Origin: Ruegeria arenilitoris
GTDB taxonomy: Bacteria; Pseudomonadota; Alphaproteobacteria; Rhodobacterales; Rhodobacteraceae
Direction: 5' to 3'
DNA length: 64,000 bases
NCBI RefSeq assembly: GCF_013035425.1
Contig: NZ_WQHX01000006.1
Coordinates: forward strand, 62,001-126,000
Shown: positions 1 through 7,347 of the stretch, in pieces
Layout: every line of letters begins with the position of its first letter
Position numbering within the stretch: the first letter of the stretch is position 1
Program-made: the position numbers and the translations under genes
The notes under the pieces: generated by a model
Told to the model about the DNA's origin: nothing
What the model saw: the letters and a program-made list of their open reading frames with translations, nothing else
Database searches by the model: none

Positions 1-2
1 AG

Positions 3-920
3 TTTGAATTTCTGCTTTTAGAGGGTTTCTCCAACATGGTGCTGGCAAGCGCGCTAGAGCCGCTGCGTGACGTTCGGCTACGATCAACCACAGCAGACTT
101 GGATTGGGAAGTTACGACCCTGGGTGGCGAAACAATACAAAGCTCATCCAGATTACGGGTGTCGCCTGATAGACCTTTCGACCCAGAAGTGACCAGCGGT
201 ACTCTTGTGATTGCCGCCGGGTATCATGTTCGCGAGCACATCACCAGGCAAATGGTCGCGAAACTGAGAAAGGCAGCCCGCAAAGCAAAGCGCGTGATAG
301 CCTTGGACACTGCTGCGTGGTTATTGGCTGAGGCCGGCGTCCTGGACGGACACAATGCGACGATTCACTGGCAGGAACTGGATGCATTTCAGGAGGCGTT
401 TCCCAACGTGAGTGTCTCAAATGCGCGTTTTGTTAAGTCCGGCAATATTTTGACTTGTGGAGGTGCAAGTGCCGCGTTGGATCTTATGCTTGAGCTGATC
501 AAAGAATTGTTCGGACCCGCCGCCGCGTTTGACGCGTACAGCATGTTTTTGTTTGACCCGGCCAGGCGACAAACTGCGACGAACGTTGCAAAGCCATTGA
601 GCGACCGCGGCTCACCCAAGCTGTTGGAAGCACTGAATGTAATCGCTGAAAACGTCGAACAACCACTAACCACATTTGAATTGGCGCGTCAGGTGGCAAT
701 TTCAGAACGTAGCCTGAACCGCGTTTTCTCTGTTGAGTTAGGGATGACGCCCGGAAAATACTATAGGCTCTATAGGCTTCAGCATGCACGTTATTTGGTA
801 CAGGAAACGCGGTTAAGCGTGGAACAGATAGCGATGCGCTGCGGCTTCTCAGGGGCATCATCTTTGGGTCGGTCTTTTCTGCGCGAGTTTGGCAAGCCAA
901 TTGGTGCGTTACGGGTTTAG
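3..920 (+). CDS. GlxA-family AraC-type transcriptional regulator, 5' end outside the window
   Basis: Transcription regulator with an N-terminal DJ-1/PfpI (GATase1-like) domain and a C-terminal AraC double helix-turn-helix (about the last 90 residues, ending near GFSGASSLGRSFLREFG). The frame is open from base 3, and the residues before the first Met (FEFLLLEGFSN) align with the start of the neighbouring paralogue (FNFLLFDGFSN), so the real start lies upstream of the window. The nucleophile elbow reads ALDTAAWLLA, so the catalytic Cys of true PfpI enzymes is absent, as is usual for regulators of this family (CdhR, GbdR, ArgR types). Its end overlaps the end of the convergent paralogue by 4 bp. 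Given the carnitine-like genes nearby, a role in sensing a quaternary amine is inferred, not shown. Confidence 0.9.
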   Translation, partial: FEFLLLEGFSNMVLASALEPLRDVRLRSTTADLDWEVTTLGGETIQSSSRLRVSPDRPFDPEVTSGTLVIAAGYHVREHITRQMVAKLRKAARKAKRVIALDTAAWLLAEAGVLDGHNATIHWQELDAFQEAFPNVSVSNARFVKSGNILTCGGASAALDLMLELIKELFGPAAAFDAYSMFLFDPARRQTATNVAKPLSDRGSPKLLEALNVIAENVEQPLTTFELARQVAISERSLNRVFSVELGMTPGKYYRLYRLQHARYLVQETRLSVEQIAMRCGFSGASSLGRSFLREFGKPIGALRV

Positions 921-1852
921 GATCGCGACGCGTTTCGAATTGCTGACGGCGTCTGTCCAAATTCAGCCCTGAACGCGCGCGTCATCGCGCTTGCGTCGTC
1001 ATACCCGCAGCGGCTGGCTATTTCCGCTATAGATTGGTCAGTTTCACTCGCTAGTTTTCGTGCCAGATTCAACCTAAGCCGACGATAAAGCGCCTGTGGC
1101 GTTGTCTCAAGCGAAGCACGAACTCGGGTTTCAACCTTCTTTTGAGAACATCCAATTGTTTTCGCAATGCTTTGGATAGACATAGGTGACTCGATGTTGT
1201 TTTGCATCAATGTCAGAATCCGGTTCACGATCGTATCCCTCGACTGCAGTGGACCGGAATATTGAGATGCTGCATCCTGGTTCATCAAAAGATTGGCAAC
1301 CTCCATTGAAAGCAAGGCTCCGTGATCCTCGCGGATTAGTGCGGAAGCTAAATCAAAGGCGGCCATGGCCCCCATACAAGTCAGTAGATTTCCGTCTATG
1401 ACGAACCTTTCCTGAACCGTTTCCACGTTTGGAAATTCTTCTTCAAAACGCGACAACTCATCCCAATGAATAGTCGCGCGGCAATTGTCCAATAATCCGG
1501 CGCGCGCCAATAACCAGCTTCCGGTGTCTAACCCTGCAATTTTTCCGTGCCGTCTCGAAGACGCGCGAAGCATTTTAGCGGTTTTTTCTGTGCTAAGGGA
1601 AACAAATCCATAGGACGGCATCACCACCAAAACGTCACCGGATTCGTCTTGCAACGCACCATTTGGCGATACCTGTAAGCCGCTGGAACTTTTGACTGGA
1701 TGGCCATCCGGAGAGAAAAAGTTCCACGTATAAAGCTTTTGTCGAGACAAAGTATTTGCCGCGCGCAAGGGCTCCACCATGTTGGCCAGACAGTGGTTCG
1801 AAAAGCCATCAAATAAAAGAAAGTTAAAGATCTGCCCCAAAATTTTTGCCAA
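917..1852 (-). CDS. GlxA-family AraC-type transcriptional regulator
   Basis: 311-residue regulator, paralogous to the gene at the window start: an N-terminal GATase1-like domain (to about residue 190, elbow GLDTGSWLLARAG with Thr in place of the nucleophilic Cys) and a C-terminal AraC HTH (about 215-305, SIAEIASRCGYDDASAMTRAFR). It is transcribed away from the acyl-CoA dehydrogenase gene, with a shared 88-bp gap. Regulators of this architecture (CdhR, GbdR) control carnitine and glycine betaine catabolism in Pseudomonas, which fits the CaiD-like gene downstream. Effector and operator are not known. Having two paralogues tail to tail may mean two related inducers or a recent duplication. Confidence 0.9.
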   Translation of the reverse strand: MAKILGQIFNFLLFDGFSNHCLANMVEPLRAANTLSRQKLYTWNFFSPDGHPVKSSSGLQVSPNGALQDESGDVLVVMPSYGFVSLSTEKTAKMLRASSRRHGKIAGLDTGSWLLARAGLLDNCRATIHWDELSRFEEEFPNVETVQERFVIDGNLLTCMGAMAAFDLASALIREDHGALLSMEVANLLMNQDAASQYSGPLQSRDTIVNRILTLMQNNIESPMSIQSIAKTIGCSQKKVETRVRASLETTPQALYRRLRLNLARKLASETDQSIAEIASRCGYDDASAMTRAFRAEFGQTPSAIRNASRS

Positions 1853-1940
1853 CTCTGCATGAAAAAATACTAACTATGCATTGCACTGGAATAGGCTCCG
1901 AGGTTTCATTCGTCAACTCCGTGCCAAAGGAATCCGCGCA
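1853..1940. promoter_or_regulatory. Divergent promoter region of regulator and catabolic operon
   Basis: 88 bp between the GlxA-type regulator (minus strand) and the acyl-CoA dehydrogenase (plus strand). It holds an AT-rich core around 1860-1875 and two GCAT-containing elements about 18 bp apart, which could be half-sites for an AraC-type protein. The ribosome binding site of the dehydrogenase (AAAGGA near 1926-1931) also lies here. No sigma-70 boxes are convincing by eye. Confidence 0.35.
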
Positions 1941-3101
1941 ATGAATTTTGGTTTGACCGACGAGCAGGAAATGATCGTCTCCACCGTTCGTAGTTTTGTG
2001 GAAAACGAAATTTACCCACATGAAAATTTGGTAGAACGCAACGGGCAAGTACCGCAAGAATTGGGGCAAGAGATAAAGGAGAAGTGCATTGATTTGGGCT
2101 TTTACGCCTGCAACTTTCCCGAAGAAGTTGGCGGCGCCGGATTGTCTCATCTTGACTTCACATTGGTCGAGCGCGAACTGGGCCGCGGCTCAATGGCATT
2201 GACGCATTTCTTTGGTCGACCTCAAAACATTTTGATGGCCTGTAAGGATAGTCAGCGCGAGCGGTACTTACTGCCTGCCGTCCGTGGAGAAAAGATGGAT
2301 GCCCTGGCTATGACCGAACCTGATGCCGGTTCAGATGTGCGAGGTATGAAATGCCAGGCCATGCGCGATGGCGGGGATTGGGTCGTAAATGGCTCAAAAC
2401 ACTTTATTTCGGGCGCGGAACACGCCGATTTTTTCATAGTGTTCATCGCCACGGGTGTAGACGAAACTCCCAAAGGTCCAAAAAAGCGGATTACAACTTT
2501 TCTGGTGGACCGCGGAATGCCGGGGTTTGAAGTTCGCGAAGGATACAAATCGGTCAGCCACAAGGGTTACAAGAACTACATTCTCTATTTCGACAATTGT
2601 CGCCTGCCTGATGCGCAGGTGCTAGGTGAAGTTGATGGAGGGTTCGCAGTCATGAATGAGTGGTTGTACGCCACGCGATTGACAGTTGCCGCCTTTTCAG
2701 TCGGACGCGCCCGGCGCTGCTTTGATTACGCGCTGAACTATTCGGCCGAGCGTAAACAGTTTGGTCAATCCATCGGCAAGTTTCAGGGCGTGAGTTTTCA
2801 GATCGCCGACATGATTACCGAGATCGACGCCGCCGACTGGTTAACACTGTCTGCCGCGTGGCGCTTGGATGAAAACTTGCCATCCAACCGTGAGATCGCT
2901 TCGGCTAAACTTTATGCCTCAGAGATGCTGGCGCGGGTCACTGATACTACGCTGCAGATATTCGGCGGTATGGGTTTGATGGATGATTTTCCAATTGAAC
3001 GGTTCTGGCGCGACGCTCGGGTGGAACGCATCTGGGACGGCACCAGTGAAATTCAACGCCACATCATTAGTCGTGACCTTTTGCGTCCCCTTGGCGCGTA
3101 A
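1941..3101 (+). CDS. Acyl-CoA dehydrogenase, probably for a betainyl-CoA substrate
   Basis: FAD-dependent acyl-CoA dehydrogenase of 386 residues, the usual length for the family, starting at MNFGLTDEQ with AAAGGA about 10 bp upstream. An in-frame Met at 1881 adds 20 residues unlike the family and is rejected. Family signatures visible are AMTEPDAGSD (FAD/substrate loop), the RKQFGQSIGKFQ helix and the C-terminal RIWDGTSEIQR motif. At the usual catalytic base position the motif has Asp (about residue 366, IWDGT) where most family members have Glu. First gene of a three-gene run with a CoA ligase and a CaiD-like hydratase, so the inferred step is oxidation of a saturated betainyl-CoA (for example gamma-butyrobetainyl-CoA) to the enoyl-CoA. 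A short-chain acyl substrate remains possible. Confidence 0.9.
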   Translation: MNFGLTDEQEMIVSTVRSFVENEIYPHENLVERNGQVPQELGQEIKEKCIDLGFYACNFPEEVGGAGLSHLDFTLVERELGRGSMALTHFFGRPQNILMACKDSQRERYLLPAVRGEKMDALAMTEPDAGSDVRGMKCQAMRDGGDWVVNGSKHFISGAEHADFFIVFIATGVDETPKGPKKRITTFLVDRGMPGFEVREGYKSVSHKGYKNYILYFDNCRLPDAQVLGEVDGGFAVMNEWLYATRLTVAAFSVGRARRCFDYALNYSAERKQFGQSIGKFQGVSFQIADMITEIDAADWLTLSAAWRLDENLPSNREIASAKLYASEMLARVTDTTLQIFGGMGLMDDFPIERFWRDARVERIWDGTSEIQRHIISRDLLRPLGA

Positions 3102-3124
3102 GCTGGAATTTTGCGGTAAGAATT

Positions 3125-5140
3125 ATGACGCCAGACCTTTCCCGATTGCTGCAGCCTGAGTCGATCGCTGTTGTTGGCGGCGGGTCGTGGTGCGAGCAAG
3201 TTGTCACGCAGTCGAAACGTATGGGTTATCAGGGAAGTATCTGGCCCGTGCATCCCAATGCTGAACAGATTGCTGGCCATGCTGCCTTTTCGTCTTTGGA
3301 TGAATTGCCCGCTGCACCTGACGCTGCCTTTATCGGCGTTAACCGCCATTTGACCGTCGATCTTATTAAAACCTTGGCCACAATGGATGCGGGAGGCGCT
3401 GTATGCTTTGCCTCGGGGTTTTCTGAGGCGTCGGCAGAGGATGAGACAGGGCGCTCTTTGCAGGAGCAGTTGATTCAGGCTGCAGGTGAAATGCCGATCC
3501 TGGGACCCAACTGTTATGGGTTCATAAATGCGCTGGATGGAGCCTTGCTTTGGCCCGATCAGCACGGTGCCAGCCCTGTGGACAAAGGCGTGGCGATACT
3601 GACCCAAAGTTCGAACATTGCGATCAATTTGACCATGCACAAACGGGCTTTGCCCATCGCCTATATGGTAACTTGCGGAAATATGGCGCAGACCTCGCAG
3701 GCGCAAATAGCGACCGCATTGCTTGACGATTCACGGGTTACAGCAATAGGCCTGCATATCGAAGGCTTCAAAGACATCCGCGAGTGGGAGGCACTTGCTT
3801 CAAAGGCTTATCAAAAGGGCATTCCCTTGATAGCACTCAAAGTTGGCGCGTCAGAACATGCACAATCTGCGACGGTGTCCCACACTGCGTCACTGGCTGG
3901 CAGCGATGCTGGTGCCCAGGCCCTGCTCAATCGGTTGGGGATACCCCGGCTCAGCGCGCTGCCCGATTTTCTGGAAACTCTGAAACTGCTGCATGTCTAT
4001 GGCCCCTTGCCGGGATTGAACATTGCAGCGATTAGTTGTTCGGGCGGCGAAGCCAGTCTGGTCGCGGACATGGCAATTGGAACTGGGCTGACTTTTCCCC
4101 CGCTCTCAGAAGACAAATCAACTCGACTACGCCAAGCTTTGGGGCCAATGGTAGCCTTGAACAACCCTTTGGATTATCACACTTATATCTGGCGTGACGA
4201 AGGCGCCATGACCAAAGCGTGGTCTGGCATGACAGGTGAAGACATTGATCTGACCATTGCCATTGTTGATTACCCTACGACCGATCCAACCGATTGGGTT
4301 TGTACAATCAAAGCAGCACTGAACACGCGCGCGCAAACTGGCGCCAGATTTGTTGTGGCCGCGACTCTGCCAGAGCTGCTACCGGAAGATATTGCCGAGG
4401 AGCTTTTGGCTGGAGGCGTAGTGCCCATGATGGGGCTGCGCGAAACTCTGGCGGCAACCCGTGCCGCCGGGCAGATCAGGCCTCCATCACAGGTTCCCGT
4501 TTGCTTGCCCGGTTTGACTACCGCGACCAAAACCCTGACCGAAGCGGAATCCAAGCAAACACTGGCCGCCATTGGCTTGCGGGTTCCGCAAAGCCGAACG
4601 GTGACTAACGAAGACGCTATTTCGCTTGCCATTCAAGAATTGGATGCACCGCTTGCAGTAAAAGGTGTTGGCCTTGCGCATAAATCCGAACACTCTGCCG
4701 TAAGGTTGAATGTTCAGCCGGAAGACGTGCCAAAGATCGCGCTCGAGATAGGTACGTCTGAGATATTGATCGAGGAGATGATCGATGGAGCTGTTGCTGA
4801 GCTCTTGATTGGCGTTATCCGAGATTCAGCTCATGGCTTTGTCCTGACCCTTGGTGCAGGAGGGACACTTACCGAACTGCTACGAGATTCAGTTTCGCTT
4901 TTGGTTCCTAGTTCTTCCGAGGAAGTTCGTTCAGCACTTGGACACTTGAGGATTGCGCCTTTGCTTAATGGATATCGCGGCCAGCCAGCGGCTCAATTAC
5001 AAGGGATTCTTGAAGCTGTCGAGGCAGTTCAATCCTATGTCATAAAAAACGCCGAAACGCTCGGCGAGGTTGAAATTAACCCGCTTCTCTGTACGCCTGA
5101 AAAGGCCGTAGCAGCAGATGCCCTTATTCGAAAGGCCTGA
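3125..5140 (+). CDS. ADP-forming acyl-CoA synthetase family protein
   Basis: 671-residue CoA ligase of the NDP-forming superfamily: an N-terminal CoA-binding Rossmann domain (about 5-130), two succinyl-CoA-synthetase-like domains (about 150-440) and a C-terminal ATP-grasp domain (about 455-671). The phospho-histidine motif SHTASLAG is present (His about 253). It would activate a carboxylate to its CoA thioester using ATP. It lies 23 bp after the acyl-CoA dehydrogenase and 3 bp before the CaiD-like hydratase, so one operon is likely. In enteric carnitine operons this job is done by the AMP-forming CaiC and the transferase CaiB, neither of which is seen here. The DMSP-cleaving DddX also belongs to this superfamily, but the CaiD partner argues for a carnitine-type substrate. 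Confidence 0.88.
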   Translation: MTPDLSRLLQPESIAVVGGGSWCEQVVTQSKRMGYQGSIWPVHPNAEQIAGHAAFSSLDELPAAPDAAFIGVNRHLTVDLIKTLATMDAGGAVCFASGFSEASAEDETGRSLQEQLIQAAGEMPILGPNCYGFINALDGALLWPDQHGASPVDKGVAILTQSSNIAINLTMHKRALPIAYMVTCGNMAQTSQAQIATALLDDSRVTAIGLHIEGFKDIREWEALASKAYQKGIPLIALKVGASEHAQSATVSHTASLAGSDAGAQALLNRLGIPRLSALPDFLETLKLLHVYGPLPGLNIAAISCSGGEASLVADMAIGTGLTFPPLSEDKSTRLRQALGPMVALNNPLDYHTYIWRDEGAMTKAWSGMTGEDIDLTIAIVDYPTTDPTDWVCTIKAALNTRAQTGARFVVAATLPELLPEDIAEELLAGGVVPMMGLRETLAATRAAGQIRPPSQVPVCLPGLTTATKTLTEAESKQTLAAIGLRVPQSRTVTNEDAISLAIQELDAPLAVKGVGLAHKSEHSAVRLNVQPEDVPKIALEIGTSEILIEEMIDGAVAELLIGVIRDSAHGFVLTLGAGGTLTELLRDSVSLLVPSSSEEVRSALGHLRIAPLLNGYRGQPAAQLQGILEAVEAVQSYVIKNAETLGEVEINPLLCTPEKAVAADALIRKA

Positions 5141-5143
5141 CCA

Positions 5144-5923
5144 ATGAACCCGATCAAAACCAGACGTGACGGAGCTATCCTCGAAGTTACTCTGGACCGT
5201 CCCAAGGCCAACGCTATCGACCTAGCCACCAGTCGGATTATGGGTCAGATTTTTGCCAAATTCAGAGATGATCCCGAGCTTCGCGTGGCAATCCTAACCG
5301 CGACCGGCGAAAAGTTTTTTTGCCCTGGCTGGGATCTGAAAGCAGCGGCCGAAGGGGATGCGGTAGACGGCGATTACGGTGTCGGGGGTTTTGGCGGCCT
5401 GCAAGAACTGCGTGATTTGAACAAACCGGTTATCGCTGCGGTTAACGGCATCGCATGCGGAGGTGGACTGGAGTTAGCCCTGTCAACAGACATGATCCTT
5501 GCCGCTGAACACGCAACCTTTGCCCTGCCGGAAATCCGTTCCGGAACTGTTGCGGACGCAGCCAGCGTCAAACTGCCAAAGCGCATCCCCTACCATATTG
5601 CGATGGAACTGTTGCTTACCGGCCGTTGGTTTGACGCAGAAGAAGCTCACCGTTGGGGGTTGGTCAACGAAATCCTGCCTGCAGATCAACTTATGGACCG
5701 AGCCTGGGAACTGGCGCGGCTGATTGCTTCAGGGCCACCGCTTGTGTTTGCGGCGATCAAAGAAATTGTGAGAGAATCCGAAGATGCCAAGTTTCAGGAC
5801 ATGATGAACCGTATCACCAAACGGAAACTGACAAGCGTCGATGTTTTATATGCCAGCGAAGACCAATTAGAGGGTGCCAGAGCCTTTGCTGAAAAACGTG
5901 AACCGGTTTGGAAAGGAAAATAG
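5144..5923 (+). CDS. caiD: Enoyl-CoA hydratase, CaiD (crotonobetainyl-CoA hydratase)-like
   Basis: 259-residue crotonase-fold protein. From memory of E. coli CaiD, several blocks match closely: LDRPKANAID near the start, GWDLKAAAEG in the middle and the C-terminal EGxxAFAEKRxPVWKG. Both crotonase glutamates are present (E110 in GGGLE, E130 in LPEI). CaiD hydrates crotonobetainyl-CoA to carnitinyl-CoA. It is the last gene of the dehydrogenase-ligase-hydratase operon, with 3 bp separating it from the ligase. The resemblance is the best clue to the substrate of the whole cluster. Other enoyl-CoA hydratases of the crotonase family cannot be excluded without an alignment. Confidence 0.78.
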   Translation: MNPIKTRRDGAILEVTLDRPKANAIDLATSRIMGQIFAKFRDDPELRVAILTATGEKFFCPGWDLKAAAEGDAVDGDYGVGGFGGLQELRDLNKPVIAAVNGIACGGGLELALSTDMILAAEHATFALPEIRSGTVADAASVKLPKRIPYHIAMELLLTGRWFDAEEAHRWGLVNEILPADQLMDRAWELARLIASGPPLVFAAIKEIVRESEDAKFQDMMNRITKRKLTSVDVLYASEDQLEGARAFAEKREPVWKGK

Positions 5924-5997
5924 ACCCACCAGTAGACTTTTGACGACGTTGTTGGCGGCACCCAAATCGGCAGCGCCTATTTTAATGGCCGTTCGTG

Positions 5998-6219
5998 CTA
6001 GGCATCCTTTGCAGCGACGTAACCATGACCGCCCCTGTACTGCGCGTTGGCGAGCGCGATCGCCGGACCCTTTTTGAGATCGTTAAAACGGCCCCTGCAA
6101 CAGCCGAGGTAATTGAAAAGCCCGTGGTCATGGTCAGTCCAAGTAAACAGGTAAACGGATCGAACAGATTTCAATCCGGCCAGAAACGCGTTTTTCAACG
6201 CATTTGCGACTATACGCAT
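5998..6219 (-). CDS. Small hypothetical protein (73 aa)
   Basis: Not recognised. An open frame on the minus strand inside the 424-bp gap between the caiD-like gene and the LysR gene. It has protein-like codon choice (mostly G or C or pyrimidine third bases such as GAC CAC TTC TAC CTC GGC) and a compact sequence with the block YLFTWTDHDHG and a C-terminal GGHGYVAAKDA. An in-frame start at 6264 would add 15 residues. The Met at 6219 has only a weak GAAG upstream. The plus-strand frame over the same bases looks like its shadow. The rest of the gap (5924-5997 and 6265-6347) holds nothing I can name beyond the AT-rich leader of the LysR gene. Confidence 0.4.
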   Translation of the reverse strand: MRIVANALKNAFLAGLKSVRSVYLFTWTDHDHGLFNYLGCCRGRFNDLKKGPAIALANAQYRGGHGYVAAKDA

Positions 6220-6347
6220 TGAAACATCTTCACTTAAGCGCGGTAAAGTTGGGTGAAATAACAATCATATCTGGATTTTAGCGTTAAAAAAATTAAACTC
6301 AGGAGAACTAGTTCAACACCACTCCAATCAGTTGCCACACCTGAGCC

Positions 6348-7253
6348 ATGTCGCGCCGCCACTATAATTTCCCCCCGCTTTCCACCTTGTCTGTTTTTGA
6401 AGCCGCCGCCCGGCACTTGAGTTTCAAAAACGCAGCAGTTGAACTTCTGGTGACGCCGGGGGCAGTCAGTCACCAGATCAAGGCGTTAGAAGGAGAGTTG
6501 AAGACCAACCTGTTCGAGCGGCGGCATCGTGGCGTTGATCTGACTGAAGACGGCAAGGCTTTGTATGAAGCTGTATCAACCTCTTTTGGCCGTATCTCTA
6601 AAACTCTTGAAGCAATCCGCAATCGCCGTTCCAGCGAAAAGGTAACAGTCGGGTCCACCACGGCAGTGGCGGCACTGTGGTTATCATCTTCCATCATAAG
6701 GTTCTGGCGGGATACTCCTGATCTGAACATTAACCAGATAACTCAAGACCGACCGTTCAAGGATCGGCCAGATATCGATTTTTTTATTCGTTACGGACGC
6801 GATTTTGACCCTCAGCTGTCTCACACAGCGCTCTACCGAGACACGCTGGTACCGGTCGGCAGCCCTGAGCTGGCAGATAACCTGAAGGACGCAAACCTTG
6901 AAACTTTGGCCCGCCAGCGCCTTATACATCTGGATTCCGAAGATCGGACTTGGACGACTTGGATGGATTGGTTCCGACAACTCGGCTCATCTGAGCAAAT
7001 ACCTGTAGAAACAAGCGTCAACAGCTACTCTGTCGCGCTGCAATTGGCGCGTAAGGGCGTTGGATTGGCGCTGGGTTGGAAGCGTTTGATCGCCCCGATG
7101 CTCGAATCCGGTAAACTTGTGCCAATTGGGACAAATAAACTTGATGCGCCGGAACAGTTTTATCTGGTGGGACGACCCGATGAAGATTTATCGGGAAATG
7201 CCCGCAAGTTGAAATCCTGGATCATCGAAGAATTCAGAAAGGACAAGATTTAG
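6348..7253 (+). CDS. LysR-family transcriptional regulator (GcvA-like)
   Basis: 301-residue LysR-type regulator: N-terminal winged HTH (about 8-67, with SFKNAAVELLVTPGAVSHQIKAL) and a periplasmic-binding-like effector domain (about 92-295). The opening RRHYNFPPLSTLSVFEAAARH is typical of the GcvA/AmpR branch. It lies 94 bp upstream of the Rieske oxygenase in the same direction and probably controls it. A LysR-like palindrome lies in that gap. Effector unknown. Confidence 0.9.
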   Translation: MSRRHYNFPPLSTLSVFEAAARHLSFKNAAVELLVTPGAVSHQIKALEGELKTNLFERRHRGVDLTEDGKALYEAVSTSFGRISKTLEAIRNRRSSEKVTVGSTTAVAALWLSSSIIRFWRDTPDLNINQITQDRPFKDRPDIDFFIRYGRDFDPQLSHTALYRDTLVPVGSPELADNLKDANLETLARQRLIHLDSEDRTWTTWMDWFRQLGSSEQIPVETSVNSYSVALQLARKGVGLALGWKRLIAPMLESGKLVPIGTNKLDAPEQFYLVGRPDEDLSGNARKLKSWIIEEFRKDKI

Positions 7254-7275
7254 GTCAGATCAACTCTCGATGAGA

Positions 7276-7294
7276 TTTTCTAATATTGAGAAAA
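7276..7294. promoter_or_regulatory. Inverted repeat upstream of the Rieske gene, candidate LysR box
   Basis: TTTTCT, 7 bp, AGAAAA: a perfect 6-bp inverted repeat that also fits the loose T-N11-A LysR pattern. The flanking GA and TC extend the symmetry. It sits 54 bp before the Rieske start and 23 bp after the LysR stop. Confidence 0.4.
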
Positions 7295-7347
7295 CATCTG
7301 GTGATCGGTCAATATGATGCAGCGCAATTTTTCCGCAGGAGAGGTCG

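Noticed and set aside
3053-3706. 217-residue minus-strand ORF over the start of the CoA ligase
   Set aside because: Overlaps two well-supported plus-strand genes and has a composition typical of shadow frames.
1941-5923. DMSP demethylation (DmdBCD) or DddX-type DMSP cleavage as the role of the first operon
   Set aside because: The dehydrogenase (386 aa) is too short for DmdC (about 590 aa), and the hydratase matches CaiD blocks. DddX-like ligase function is kept only as a minor alternative.
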